A stretch of 64,000 nt of DNA, taken from the NCBI RefSeq assembly GCF_037646455.1, contig NZ_JBBIXN010000001.1:1054001-1118000 (forward strand). Reading direction: 5' to 3'. Each line of letters opens with the position of its first letter. Position 1 is the first letter of the stretch. The notes under the pieces are model-generated. The model was given only the letters and a program-made list of their open reading frames with translations. It was not told where the DNA came from and made no database searches. This stretch comes from Draconibacterium mangrovi_A. GTDB taxonomy: Bacteria > Bacteroidota > Bacteroidia > Bacteroidales > Prolixibacteraceae. A program made the position numbers and the translations under genes. Positions 10,366 to 18,035 of the stretch are shown one piece after another.

Positions 10366-11877
10366 ATGGCAAACGGCAATACTAAAGGTTCACAACAGCA
10401 TTTCTCTTCCCGATGGGGATTTATTCTCAGTGTTTTAGGTATAGCAATTGGTACAGGTAATATCTGGCGGTTTCCGCGCATTGTTGCCCAAAATGGTGGG
10501 GATGATGGTGCCGGTGCATTTTTGATTGCCTGGATTTCTTTTCTCTTTCTCTGGAGTATTCCCCTGATTATTGGAGAATATGTTTTAGGAATGAAACACC
10601 GTCGCGGGGTTGTTGCAACTTTTATCGAAGCAATCGGTAAAAAGTTCGCTTGGATGGGGTCTTTTGTTGCTTTTGTCGCCACAGCAATTACTTTTTTTTA
10701 TTCTGTAGTGGTGGGGTGGTGCATATACTATTTTGCTTACACGCTAACACATTCGCTCCCTGATACCATGGAAACATCAATGACCATTTGGAATAAATAT
10801 CAAAGTGGTGGATGGCCGCTTATTTCGCATGCTTTGGCTATGGGGTTAGGTGCCCTGGCCATTTGGAAGGGGGTTTCTTCCATCGAACGGGTTAATAAAA
10901 TTCTGATTCCCACACTTCTTGTAATCCTCTTATTGAGCATCATTCGGGCACTTACTTTGGAGGGAGCCTGGTCCGGGGTAGTTTATTTGTTCAAGCCAGA
11001 CTGGGAACAACTACAGAATCCCAAAATATGGTTGCAAGCACTTACGCAAAATGCCTGGGATACCGGTGCCGGGTGGGGCTTATTTCTGACCTATGCCATA
11101 TACATGAAAAGAAAATTCGGTATTGTGAAAAATGCTTTTGCAACCGGCATTGGGAATAACCTTATTTCTCTGGTTTCCGGTATCATTATATTTGGGACTG
11201 TGTTTGCTGTTTTACAAACCGATATGGGTATGACGAAACCTGAAATTCTTGAAATCATGAAAACTAGTGGCCCCGCTTCAACAGGATTAACTTTTATTTG
11301 GATGCCACAGTTGTTTGCACGTATGTTTTTTGGGAATCCCCTTGCCGTATTGTTTTTTCTGGGATTAACTTTTGCAGGCTTTTCTTCTTTAATTGCGCAA
11401 ATGGAACTGCCCACTCGTGTGTTAATTGACGGTGGCATGAGACGTCCCTGGGCAATTATTAGCGTGGTTTTAATCAGTTATTTGTTTGGTATTCCTTCAG
11501 CCCGAAATTTGAATTTTCTTAGTAACCAGGATTTTGTTTGGGGACTGGCCTTAATGATATCGGGGGCATTTATTGCGTTTATCTTAATCCGCGAAGGATT
11601 AGCTAATATAAGACAGAAAGAAATTCTAACAAACACAGATGATTGGAAACTTGGTATATGGTGGGAAAGGATAATGAAATTTTTTATCCCAATCGCTGCA
11701 GTCGTACTGCTGGTGTGGTGGCTTTCTCTTTCTGCTTCAGTAGATGATTGGTTTAACCCATTTAGTGCCTACAGCCTGATGACCTGCGTTGCGCAATGGA
11801 TTATTGTAGTATTTATTCTTCTATTGTTAAATAACTGGATTAACAAGCGAATGAATAATCAATCACGATTGAGATAA
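10366..11877 (+). CDS. Sodium-dependent transporter, neurotransmitter:sodium symporter (NSS/SNF) family
   Basis: Inner-membrane Na+-coupled symporter of 503 residues with twelve predicted membrane helices. The diagnostic TM1 motif 'GTGNIWRFPRI' (Asn32 to Pro37, with the unwound Na+/substrate site) is present, and TM6 and TM8 carry the 'TQNAWDTGAGWGLFLTYA' and 'GLTFAGFSSLIAQME' blocks of the LeuT-like fold. Bacterial members carry amino acids such as leucine, tryptophan or tyrosine; specificity cannot be told here. The usual 'NGGGAF' loop is expanded to 'NGGDDGAGAF' in this protein. The gene stands alone on the plus strand. Nothing recognisable lies in the 133 bp between its stop and the tRNA terminator. 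Confidence 0.95.
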   Translation: MANGNTKGSQQHFSSRWGFILSVLGIAIGTGNIWRFPRIVAQNGGDDGAGAFLIAWISFLFLWSIPLIIGEYVLGMKHRRGVVATFIEAIGKKFAWMGSFVAFVATAITFFYSVVVGWCIYYFAYTLTHSLPDTMETSMTIWNKYQSGGWPLISHALAMGLGALAIWKGVSSIERVNKILIPTLLVILLLSIIRALTLEGAWSGVVYLFKPDWEQLQNPKIWLQALTQNAWDTGAGWGLFLTYAIYMKRKFGIVKNAFATGIGNNLISLVSGIIIFGTVFAVLQTDMGMTKPEILEIMKTSGPASTGLTFIWMPQLFARMFFGNPLAVLFFLGLTFAGFSSLIAQMELPTRVLIDGGMRRPWAIISVVLISYLFGIPSARNLNFLSNQDFVWGLALMISGAFIAFILIREGLANIRQKEILTNTDDWKLGIWWERIMKFFIPIAAVVLLVWWLSLSASVDDWFNPFSAYSLMTCVAQWIIVVFILLLLNNWINKRMNNQSRLR

Positions 11878-12010
11878 ATAACTACAGTGTAATAATTCAA
11901 AGATGCGGTTGCTTACTCGAAATAGGATAAATACTTCAGAAAGAATCATTCAAATCAGGGCTAAATAATAGACAAACAAGACTTTTTCGTGCAAATTTTG
12001 TGCAAACAAA

Positions 12011-12043
12011 AAAAGAGTCACAAGTAATAAATCTTGTAACTCT
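12011..12043 (-). terminator. Rho-independent terminator of the CAU tRNA
   Basis: Inverted repeat with arms at 12014-12024 and 12033-12043 (agagt-c-acaag against cttgt-a-actct) around an 8-nt loop. On the minus strand it is followed by a run of seven T. It lies 12 bp beyond the 3' end of the tRNA on that strand, and may also stop transcription from the plus-strand symporter gene. Confidence 0.75.
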
Positions 12044-12055
12044 TTGATTGCTAAG

Positions 12056-12129
12056 TGGGCCCACCTGGGCTTGAACCAGGGACCCCCTGATTATGAGTCA
12101 GGTGCTCTAACCAACTGAGCTATAGGCCC
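12056..12129 (-). tRNA. tRNA with CAU anticodon, probably tRNA-Ile2 (lysidine type)
   Basis: A 74-nt cloverleaf on the minus strand: acceptor arm GGGCCTA paired with TGGGCCC, D arm with AGCTCAGTTGGTTAGAGC, anticodon arm CCTGA-CTCATAA-TCAGG (anticodon CAT at 12093-12095), T arm CCTGG-TTCAAGC-CCAGG, discriminator A; CCA is not encoded. A CAU anticodon can mean initiator Met, elongator Met or Ile2. The C4-G69 and C5-G68 acceptor pairs are those the lysidine synthase TilS favours, and the C1-A72 mismatch of initiator tRNA is absent, so Ile2 is the better call. Elongator Met remains possible. Confidence 0.9.
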
Positions 12130-12167
12130 AAAATGAAAACCATCAAGTAATCATGATTTTCGGCGTG

Positions 12168-12199
12168 CAAGTTTACAAATTTGCATGAAATTACGCAAG
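12168..12199 (-). promoter_or_regulatory. Promoter of the tRNA gene
   Basis: Minus-strand CTTG (12196-12199), a 20-bp spacer, then TAAACTTG (12168-12175): one mismatch in each half to the Bacteroidota TTTG/TAnnTTTG consensus. The start point would be near 12161, about 32 nt before the mature tRNA. Confidence 0.55.
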
Positions 12200-12223
12200 T
12201 AATTTTCTGCTTTTCACAGGAGG

Positions 12224-12253
12224 CAAAAAAAGGGTGTCGTTTGTTGACACCCT
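12224..12253 (-). terminator. Terminator of the Gfo/Idh/MocA gene
   Basis: Perfect 8-bp stem AGGGTGTC/GACACCCT (12231-12238 and 12246-12253) with a 7-nt loop, followed on the minus strand by seven T. It lies 21 bp after the stop codon of the oxidoreductase gene. Confidence 0.85.
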
Positions 12254-12274
12254 TAAACGAATATCTTATTCTTA

Positions 12275-13771
12275 TTATGCAGGCATATCAGGTAAACTCC
12301 ATGGTTTACGGTAGGTATGCTTGATTAGTTCAGCTGCAAATTCTTTGGCAGAAATTGGATCCGTCCATGTTTTGTCAAATGTTGGATGACCATCGTGAAT
12401 CTTGAACCCATCTTTTACCACAGTACGGATGGTTTCATCATCAGTAAGGTTGGTAAACTGCATGTTTTCACCGTCCCAATCCAGCTCTTTATTCAACGAC
12501 TGTAATCGAACGGCAAGAACTCCCATTACCACCATTTCGTTAAATGGTCCGGCTTCGCTAAAATCGGAAGCGGTTGGCACACGGTTCTCTGCACTTTCTT
12601 TACAAGCACGTACCCAATCCATTTCGTGACTGGTTTCTACGCGGCGACGGAATTTTGGGGCATCAGGTGTACGACCCGAAAGCAACCATGGATCTTTTCC
12701 ATAACATCCGCAAACCAGCGTATCTTTTGATCCGTGGAACAATACACCACCACCCGAATCGTTAGGATTTCTTCCATCGGGCCAACCTTCTGGCAACATC
12801 GGCTTAATACCGCCATCGTACCAGTGAACGTCAACTTCAGGAAGTTTCATTTTCATTTTTTTCTTCGCTTTTCTTTCCGGAAAAGTAAGTTTTACCGATT
12901 GTGCTACGGGTGCGCAATCATTCAGCAACAAACTTGAATTTCCCTGTGCATGTATCGGATATCCTAATTCGAGACCAACAAACACAGGATGTAAAATATG
13001 ACAGGCCATATCGCCAAGTGCTCCCGTTCCATAATCCCACCAACCACGCCAGTTCCATGGGTGGTAAATTTCATTGTAAGGACGCATCTTAGCCGGACCG
13101 ATAAACAGGTCCCAATCCAAAGTTTCAGGAACCCACTGGCCTTGTTCGGGGGTATTCAAACCTTGCGGCCAAATCGGACGGTCGGTAAAAGCCTCCACTT
13201 TCTTTACATCTCCAATTTCGCCGTTTGCCAGCCATTCGGTTGTAAGATTTACTCCTTCGCCAGACGATCCCTGGTTACCCATTTGAGTAGCCACGTTGTA
13301 TTTCTTAGCGAGTTTGGTCAGTAAGCGCGACTCGTAAACCGAATGAGTTAAAGGCTTTTGCACATAAACATGTTTCCCCATTGTCATGGCAGTAGCTGCA
13401 ACAATGGCGTGGGTATGGTCGGCAGTTGCCACTACAACCCCGTCAATTTCTTTACCAATGTCATCGTACATCCGACGCCAGTCTTTGTACTTCTTTGCTT
13501 TTGGGAAGGTATCGAAAACACCATTACCTCCGGTGTATTTCCAATCCACGTCGCAGAGGCCAATAATATTTTCCGACTTCAGATTTTTAAGGTTAGCAAA
13601 CCCCATTCCACCAACACCAACGCCGGCAATGTTCAGTTTGTCGCTGGGTGCTTTATGTCCCAAGCCAGCCACAGCATGACTCGGTACAATTGAAATTCCG
13701 GCTGCAACTGCGGCCGAAGTACCAATAAACGATCTTCTTGATACGTTACTTTTGTTTGATTTTTCCTCCAT
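12275..13771 (-). CDS. Tat-exported Gfo/Idh/MocA-family oxidoreductase
   Basis: NAD(P)-dependent oxidoreductase of 498 residues that acts outside the cytoplasm. The N-terminus has a twin-arginine signal ('SRRSFIG', Arg12-Arg13) and a hydrophobic stretch to about residue 35. The Rossmann domain starts at 'NIAGVGVGGMG' (about 47-57) and includes 'VVVATADHTHA' and 'YVQKPLTHS', the family's EKP motif in the variant form QKP. A C-terminal substrate-binding domain follows with 'WNWRGWWDYGTGALGDMACHI'. Exported members are very common in this phylum and usually lie in sugar-degradation loci, acting on sugars or sugar derivatives. Here the gene is alone, with its own terminator, so no substrate can be proposed. 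Confidence 0.93.
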   Translation of the reverse strand: MEEKSNKSNVSRRSFIGTSAAVAAGISIVPSHAVAGLGHKAPSDKLNIAGVGVGGMGFANLKNLKSENIIGLCDVDWKYTGGNGVFDTFPKAKKYKDWRRMYDDIGKEIDGVVVATADHTHAIVAATAMTMGKHVYVQKPLTHSVYESRLLTKLAKKYNVATQMGNQGSSGEGVNLTTEWLANGEIGDVKKVEAFTDRPIWPQGLNTPEQGQWVPETLDWDLFIGPAKMRPYNEIYHPWNWRGWWDYGTGALGDMACHILHPVFVGLELGYPIHAQGNSSLLLNDCAPVAQSVKLTFPERKAKKKMKMKLPEVDVHWYDGGIKPMLPEGWPDGRNPNDSGGGVLFHGSKDTLVCGCYGKDPWLLSGRTPDAPKFRRRVETSHEMDWVRACKESAENRVPTASDFSEAGPFNEMVVMGVLAVRLQSLNKELDWDGENMQFTNLTDDETIRTVVKDGFKIHDGHPTFDKTWTDPISAKEFAAELIKHTYRKPWSLPDMPA

Positions 13772-14083
13772 AATAATATTTGTTTAATCGGATAGGTATT
13801 TTATACTTTTTCAAAAAGTCTTTAAATATAGTCATATTGATACTTAAATCAACACCAAATGTTGTGAAACAAATAATCGATGAAAGACAAAAATGATATC
13901 CCCATTGATGACTGTAAGAAATACAATTTGAAAAATTGACTAAATATCAGTATTTTATATGTGCGGGTATAATTTTCGTCTATTTACGTTCAAAAAAATC
14001 GATTTGATGGGAGCACTTTTTCATTCTACTTTTGTTTCATCTTTTAAAGAAAACCAATTAAGAAATTATAAAACAAAAAAAGC
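13772..14083 (+). other. Divergent intergenic region, Gfo/Idh gene to ahpC
   Basis: 312 bp between divergent genes. The ahpC side holds a clear promoter (listed separately). On the minus-strand side I see no TAnnTTTG element for the oxidoreductase gene. No small gene or RNA was recognised. Confidence 0.6.
14003..14034 (+). promoter_or_regulatory. ahpC promoter (consensus Bacteroidota sigma-ABfr type)
   Basis: Exact match to both halves: TTTG at 14003-14006, a 20-bp spacer and TACTTTTG at 14027-14034. Transcription should start near 14041, giving a leader of about 43 nt before the ATG at 14084. It is the clearest promoter in the window. Confidence 0.8.
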
Positions 14084-14620
14084 ATGAAATCAGTAGGAGA
14101 AAAATTCCCAAAATTTAAGAAAGAGGCTGTTTTGGCCAATAATCAGTTTGAAACGATTACCTCAGACGATCATAAAAAGGCAGGAAAATGGATGGTTATC
14201 TTTTTCTATCCGAAAGACTTTACCTTTGTTTGCCCAACCGAAATTGTTGAGTTTAACAACAATGCAGCTAAGTTTGCCGAACTGAATACCGAATTGTATG
14301 GTGTTTCTACCGATACACAGGAAGTTCACCTGGCCTGGAAAACCAACGATCCGCGATTAAACGATTTGGCTTTCCCATTAATTGAAGATACTTCAAAGTC
14401 GCTTAGCAAAAAATTGGGTATATTACAACCTGGCAGCGTGGCGTACCGTGCAACATTTATTGTTGATCCCGAAGGAATCATTCAGTGGGTAAATTGCAAT
14501 AACGATTCTACGGGCCGTAACGTAAAAGAAGTTTTAAGAGCACTAGAAGCTACTCAAAATCCCGGACTAACCGGTTGCGACTGGCAGCCCGGCGATAAAA
14601 CATTAATAACTGTGAACTAA
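14084..14620 (+). CDS. ahpC: Peroxiredoxin, AhpC family
   Basis: Thiol peroxidase that reduces hydrogen peroxide and organic hydroperoxides in the cytoplasm. It has 178 residues in a single AhpC/TSA domain. The peroxidatic cysteine is Cys50 in 'DFTFVCPTE'. A C-terminal cysteine (Cys165, in 'LTGCDWQPGDK') is placed as a resolving cysteine, as in typical 2-Cys peroxiredoxins; Cys138 is a third. No AhpF-type reductase gene is nearby, so the electron donor may be thioredoxin. The gene starts 50 bp downstream of a consensus promoter and is followed after 12 bp by an osmC-type gene, forming a small peroxide-defence operon closed by a terminator at 15122. Confidence 0.96.
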   Translation: MKSVGEKFPKFKKEAVLANNQFETITSDDHKKAGKWMVIFFYPKDFTFVCPTEIVEFNNNAAKFAELNTELYGVSTDTQEVHLAWKTNDPRLNDLAFPLIEDTSKSLSKKLGILQPGSVAYRATFIVDPEGIIQWVNCNNDSTGRNVKEVLRALEATQNPGLTGCDWQPGDKTLITVN

Positions 14621-14632
14621 AAAATTTGAAAC

Positions 14633-15058
14633 ATGACTGTAAGAAAAGTAAAATCAGTATGGAACGGAACCTTAAAAGGAGGTTCGGGGAAAATGGATAT
14701 AACCGGTTATAGCGGCCCGTTTACATTTGCCTCGCGTTTCGAAAACGGAAAAGGAACAAACCCGGAAGAATTGGTAGGCGCAGCACAAGCCGGATGTTTT
14801 TCGATGTTCCTCTCAGCTTTAATCAGTGGAGAAGAACTTACGCCGGAAAGCATTGAAACAGAGGCAGCAGTAACCTTAGGCGAACTCGACGGTGGTCCTG
14901 CAATAACCAACATTAAATTAACCAGCGTAGTGAAATGCGAAGGTTTATCGCAGGAAAAATTTGATGAACTTGCAGCAGCAGCCAAGGAAAAATGTCCGAT
15001 TTCGCGACTATATGCCGGTGGTACTGCCGGAATTGAACTTGATGCAAAACTGGTTTAA
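14633..15058 (+). CDS. OsmC-family peroxiredoxin
   Basis: Small (141-residue) cysteine-based hydroperoxidase of the OsmC/Ohr superfamily, working as a dimer in the cytoplasm. Both catalytic cysteines are in place: Cys55 in 'AAQAGCFSMFL' and Cys121 in 'EKCPISRLYAGG'. The N-terminal 'VWNGTLKGGSGKM' strand region and 'ENGKGTNPEELVGAA' are typical of the OsmC branch rather than Ohr. It follows ahpC after only 12 bp and shares its promoter and terminator. The pairing suggests the two enzymes cover different peroxide substrates. Confidence 0.94.
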   Translation: MTVRKVKSVWNGTLKGGSGKMDITGYSGPFTFASRFENGKGTNPEELVGAAQAGCFSMFLSALISGEELTPESIETEAAVTLGELDGGPAITNIKLTSVVKCEGLSQEKFDELAAAAKEKCPISRLYAGGTAGIELDAKLV

Positions 15059-15121
15059 TACCAGCACAACATATTGAGTGAGAGAAGGGAAGTTAACAGG
15101 ATTAACTTAAGAGAAGAGGAT

Positions 15122-15146
15122 AAAGGAGCTTTCGGGCTCCTTTTTT
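15122..15146 (+). terminator. Terminator of the ahpC-osmC operon
   Basis: Stem AAAGGAGC(T)/(G)GCTCCTTT with a TTCG tetraloop at 15131-15134, followed on the plus strand by a run of six T ending at 15146. It touches the stop codon of the convergent LytTR gene. Confidence 0.88.
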
Positions 15147-15898
15147 CATTTGTCCATCCAGTGTTTAAACTCCGACACACGATCGCGGCTAACAATCAGA
15201 TCTTCTGTGCATTCTACCTCCAACTTCAGTTTTAAGCGAGTGGTTGAATAGGCCACAATTTCTGAAATACAGTTGATATTCACCAGGAAATTCCTGTTTA
15301 TCCTGAAGAACTGTTCCGGATCGACCATGGTTTGCAACTGGTCGAGCGAATGATCGATGTCGTAGGTTTTCCCCGATGTAGTTTTCAGGAATGTATTTCG
15401 TTCTTCAACAAAAAAACAACAGATATCGGCCACCTTCACCGATTTAAAATGAGTCCCGACTTTCATAAAAAACCGTGTTTTATACTTTTTCGAAACCTGC
15501 TCGATTACCCGGGTGACCCGGCTGGTAAAATCCGATTCATTAAAAATATTTCTGAATTTTTGAAGTGCCTTTTTTAAATCTTCCTCACTAATGGGTTTCA
15601 ATAAATAATCAACGCTGTTCACTTTAAATGCCCGAATGGCATATTCGTCGAAAGCTGTGGTAAAAATTACCGGAGCCTGTAGTTTTATCGCTTCGAAAAT
15701 TTCGAATGAAATGCCGTCTTCCAACTGAATGTCCATAAACACAAGGTCGGGTGCCGGATGCGATCCGAACCAATTTACAGCCTCTTCCACCGATTCCAAG
15801 ATCCTTAATATCTCGATTCCCGGAACCGTTCGCTGAAGCTGATCCGCCAGCTTTTCAGCCGCTAAATGTTCATCTTCTACAATTACTACTTGCATCAT
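15146..15898 (-). CDS. LytTR-family response regulator
   Basis: Two-component response regulator of 250 residues. The receiver domain (1-125) has the acidic pocket 'VEDE' (Glu8-Glu10), phospho-acceptor Asp56 in 'LVFMDIQLEDG', and Lys101 in 'YLLKPIS'. The C-terminal LytTR DNA-binding domain (about 145-248) carries 'FFMKVGTHFKSVKVADICCFFVEERN' and 'FFRINRNFLVNINCI'. The upstream partner kinase gene ends 1 bp before its start codon, so the pair is translated together. Targets are unknown; the secreted protein gene at 17076, transcribed ahead of the pair, is a candidate. Confidence 0.95.
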   Translation of the reverse strand: MMQVVIVEDEHLAAEKLADQLQRTVPGIEILRILESVEEAVNWFGSHPAPDLVFMDIQLEDGISFEIFEAIKLQAPVIFTTAFDEYAIRAFKVNSVDYLLKPISEEDLKKALQKFRNIFNESDFTSRVTRVIEQVSKKYKTRFFMKVGTHFKSVKVADICCFFVEERNTFLKTTSGKTYDIDHSLDQLQTMVDPEQFFRINRNFLVNINCISEIVAYSTTRLKLKLEVECTEDLIVSRDRVSEFKHWMDK

Positions 15899-15899
15899 T

Positions 15900-16943
15900 T
15901 CACGGGTTAAGAGGTAGTTTCACCACAAATTCATCTTGTGTTTTCACGATTTCAATTTCACGATCGAGTATCAATCGGCAGCGCTCATCCAGGTTTTTCA
16001 ATCCAATTCCTGAAGAAGTACCCAATTGTTCCTTTTCCTGCAAATTATTCCTTACTACTATCTTGTCCAATCCTTCGTAATGAATCGTGATCCGTAAAGG
16101 TTCTTTACGTGAAGCCACATTGTGTTTTAATGCATTTTCAACCAGCATTTGCAGCGAAACCGGAACAATCATTTCTGATCCCTGCCCGTTTGATTCAACC
16201 TGAAGTTCAATCTTTTCCTGATCGCGAACCTTTTGTAGCGCAAAAAAGTCATTCACAAAAGCAAGTTCATCCTTCAAGGGAACCAAATCTTTATCCTGGT
16301 TTTCAAGTACATATCGATAAACTGACGACAGTTTCAAAATAAATTCTTCCGATAGGTCCACATCTTTTCGAACCAGCGACGACAAAGTATTTAAACTATT
16401 AAAAAGAAAATGCGGATTGACCTGGCTCTTCAATGTCTCGTACTGAAAGATTAGCTTTTCTTCCCTTAGCTTTTGCATGCTTTTTAAGGCATCGGTCCAT
16501 TGAGAATAAAAGAAGAATAGAGCACCCAGTCCAAATCCAATAATTACTGCGTTAAAAAAGAACTTGAGATCAGCACTAAAAAGACTGGGTAAATATTGTG
16601 AAAAATCGGATCCGGAACGTATGAAATGATAGGTGTAAAGTGATACGTAAAGCATAAATGCAACTGCCAAAACGGTGAGATAGAAGAGTATAAATCGAAT
16701 TAATGTGGTTTTTATAACTCCGGGTGCATCAGGTTTAACACCATAAAAAAACAGGTACCCCAGCCACAAAAATAACTCCAACTGAAGAAAAGTAAGGACG
16801 AGCATGTTTAAGAGTCCCGAATGAATTATTTTTTGAAATAAGATCAGGCTGAAAAGGGCACTAACACCAACTGCGCCAGCCAATACAAGCAGGTGCCAAA
16901 TTACTTTTTGCCGAACTGTTTTATTTGCCGTTGGATGTTTCAT
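15900..16943 (-). CDS. LytS/YehU-type sensor histidine kinase
   Basis: Membrane sensor kinase of 347 residues. The ATG at 16943 is preferred because the 36 upstream codons in the same frame have no signal or membrane character. Four hydrophobic helices lie at about 15-35, 45-67, 82-103 and 127-147. A short coiled linker follows, then the His_kinase domain with His178 in 'SQVNPHFLFNSLNTLSSLV'. A HATPase domain comes next ('LVENALKHN', 'GIGLKNLDERC'). There is no periplasmic ligand domain, so the membrane part itself is the sensor. It is paired with the LytTR regulator one base downstream. Confidence 0.93.
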   Translation of the reverse strand: MKHPTANKTVRQKVIWHLLVLAGAVGVSALFSLILFQKIIHSGLLNMLVLTFLQLELFLWLGYLFFYGVKPDAPGVIKTTLIRFILFYLTVLAVAFMLYVSLYTYHFIRSGSDFSQYLPSLFSADLKFFFNAVIIGFGLGALFFFYSQWTDALKSMQKLREEKLIFQYETLKSQVNPHFLFNSLNTLSSLVRKDVDLSEEFILKLSSVYRYVLENQDKDLVPLKDELAFVNDFFALQKVRDQEKIELQVESNGQGSEMIVPVSLQMLVENALKHNVASRKEPLRITIHYEGLDKIVVRNNLQEKEQLGTSSGIGLKNLDERCRLILDREIEIVKTQDEFVVKLPLNP

Positions 16944-17075
16944 GATTTGGTTTTTGAAAATACTAAAACTAATTCTTTTTGATGTTAGGACAATACATAT
17001 AATTGCCGGGTAAATGGAATCGGGCGGCGGCGATTGCTCGCCGACACCCAATCCGTATCTAATAATCAGTGCTAT

Positions 17076-17894
17076 TTAGATTATCCGTTTAAACGTAATT
17101 TCTCGCGTGGCATCCATTAATTGTTTTTGAGTGGCACCGGGAAACAGTAATTCCATTACCACATCTTCGAACAATACAGCATGTTCAATCTGTTTGTCTT
17201 CCAACGACACCCAAATGGTTCCCCAATAGTGACTGCGCCCTTTCATTTCGAGGCTTTCCGTTTTTATTTCCAGCGGATTATTCAAAGTCCGGTATTCAAT
17301 TACCGCGCAGTTTTCATTGTTTCGTTCCGAGACTCCCGTCCAGGTTAATTGAATGTCTTTATTTTCGAAATACCCCTGACCGGCCAAATCCACTTTCCCG
17401 TTCATTCCCTCCACGGCATAAGGCAAATTAAGTTGCAATTTGTCGAAATAAGCCCAGGCAAATCCTTCGATCCCAAGCATGTCCCAAACCAGGTTTTTGG
17501 TAAAATCAGCATACTCAGTAAAAGCTTCAAATTTCTCGGCTTTTAACATGTCTTCATTGGGTAGGTAGGTAAAGTTTTCCATGTAAGCAACAGGAGAAGG
17601 ACTGGGGAATTTAGCATTTCGGTCGGGCGAATTCGACTGTGAAAAACTAACATTGTTCCATTTTACTTTTCCTCCTTCAAGCCCGCGGGTGTAGTCGCCA
17701 CAAATCTGTTGCTTGTTATAAAAGTTGCCAAAGATATCACCGTTGTAATGCGTAGTTGTCACCCGAAAATGCTGAATTTCATCGATCAGTTCCAGATCGT
17801 TTGGAAGCTTTTCAGGAATATTAAGTTTTTGGATTTGCTGCGCGACAACATTTGTTGCCAGGGCCAGTGCGAGAAATAAAGAAATTGTTTTCAT
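17076..17894 (-). CDS. Secreted protein of unknown function
   Basis: I do not recognise the family. The ATG at 17894 gives 272 residues with a signal peptide cut after 'ATNVVAQ'; an upstream in-frame ATG at 17927 would add eleven charged residues. There is no lipobox, no further membrane segment and no visible catalytic motif. The mature part has many aromatic residues and probable beta strands ('HYWGTIWVSLEDKQIEHAVLFEDVVMEL'), like a beta-sandwich or calycin-type protein. It lies 132 bp upstream of the LytS gene on the same strand, so it may belong to, or be sensed by, that two-component system. Confidence 0.7.
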   Translation of the reverse strand: MKTISLFLALALATNVVAQQIQKLNIPEKLPNDLELIDEIQHFRVTTTHYNGDIFGNFYNKQQICGDYTRGLEGGKVKWNNVSFSQSNSPDRNAKFPSPSPVAYMENFTYLPNEDMLKAEKFEAFTEYADFTKNLVWDMLGIEGFAWAYFDKLQLNLPYAVEGMNGKVDLAGQGYFENKDIQLTWTGVSERNNENCAVIEYRTLNNPLEIKTESLEMKGRSHYWGTIWVSLEDKQIEHAVLFEDVVMELLFPGATQKQLMDATREITFKRII

Positions 17895-18001
17895 GGCTTT
17901 TTTGATTTTGAATGATTTCTGATCCAAAATTCGCAGAATGAAAACATTTTAGAAAAAAAGAGTTGCTGAACGGGAGATATTGGGGGACGAACGGGAAAGA
18001 A

Positions 18002-18031
18002 AAAAGCTGACCGGAAATCCGATCAGCTTTT
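18002..18031 (-). terminator. Terminator of the DEAD-box helicase gene
   Basis: Two 14-nt arms (18002-18015 and 18018-18031) with one mismatch and a 2-nt gap, followed on the minus strand by a T-rich run. The helicase stop codon is 4 bp upstream. Confidence 0.8.
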
Positions 18032-18035
18032 CAAT

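Noticed and set aside
12056..12129. Reading the CAU tRNA as initiator tRNA-fMet
   Set aside because: The first acceptor pair is a normal G-C, while initiator tRNA has an unpaired C1-A72; the acceptor pairs fit the lysidine-modified Ile2 type better.
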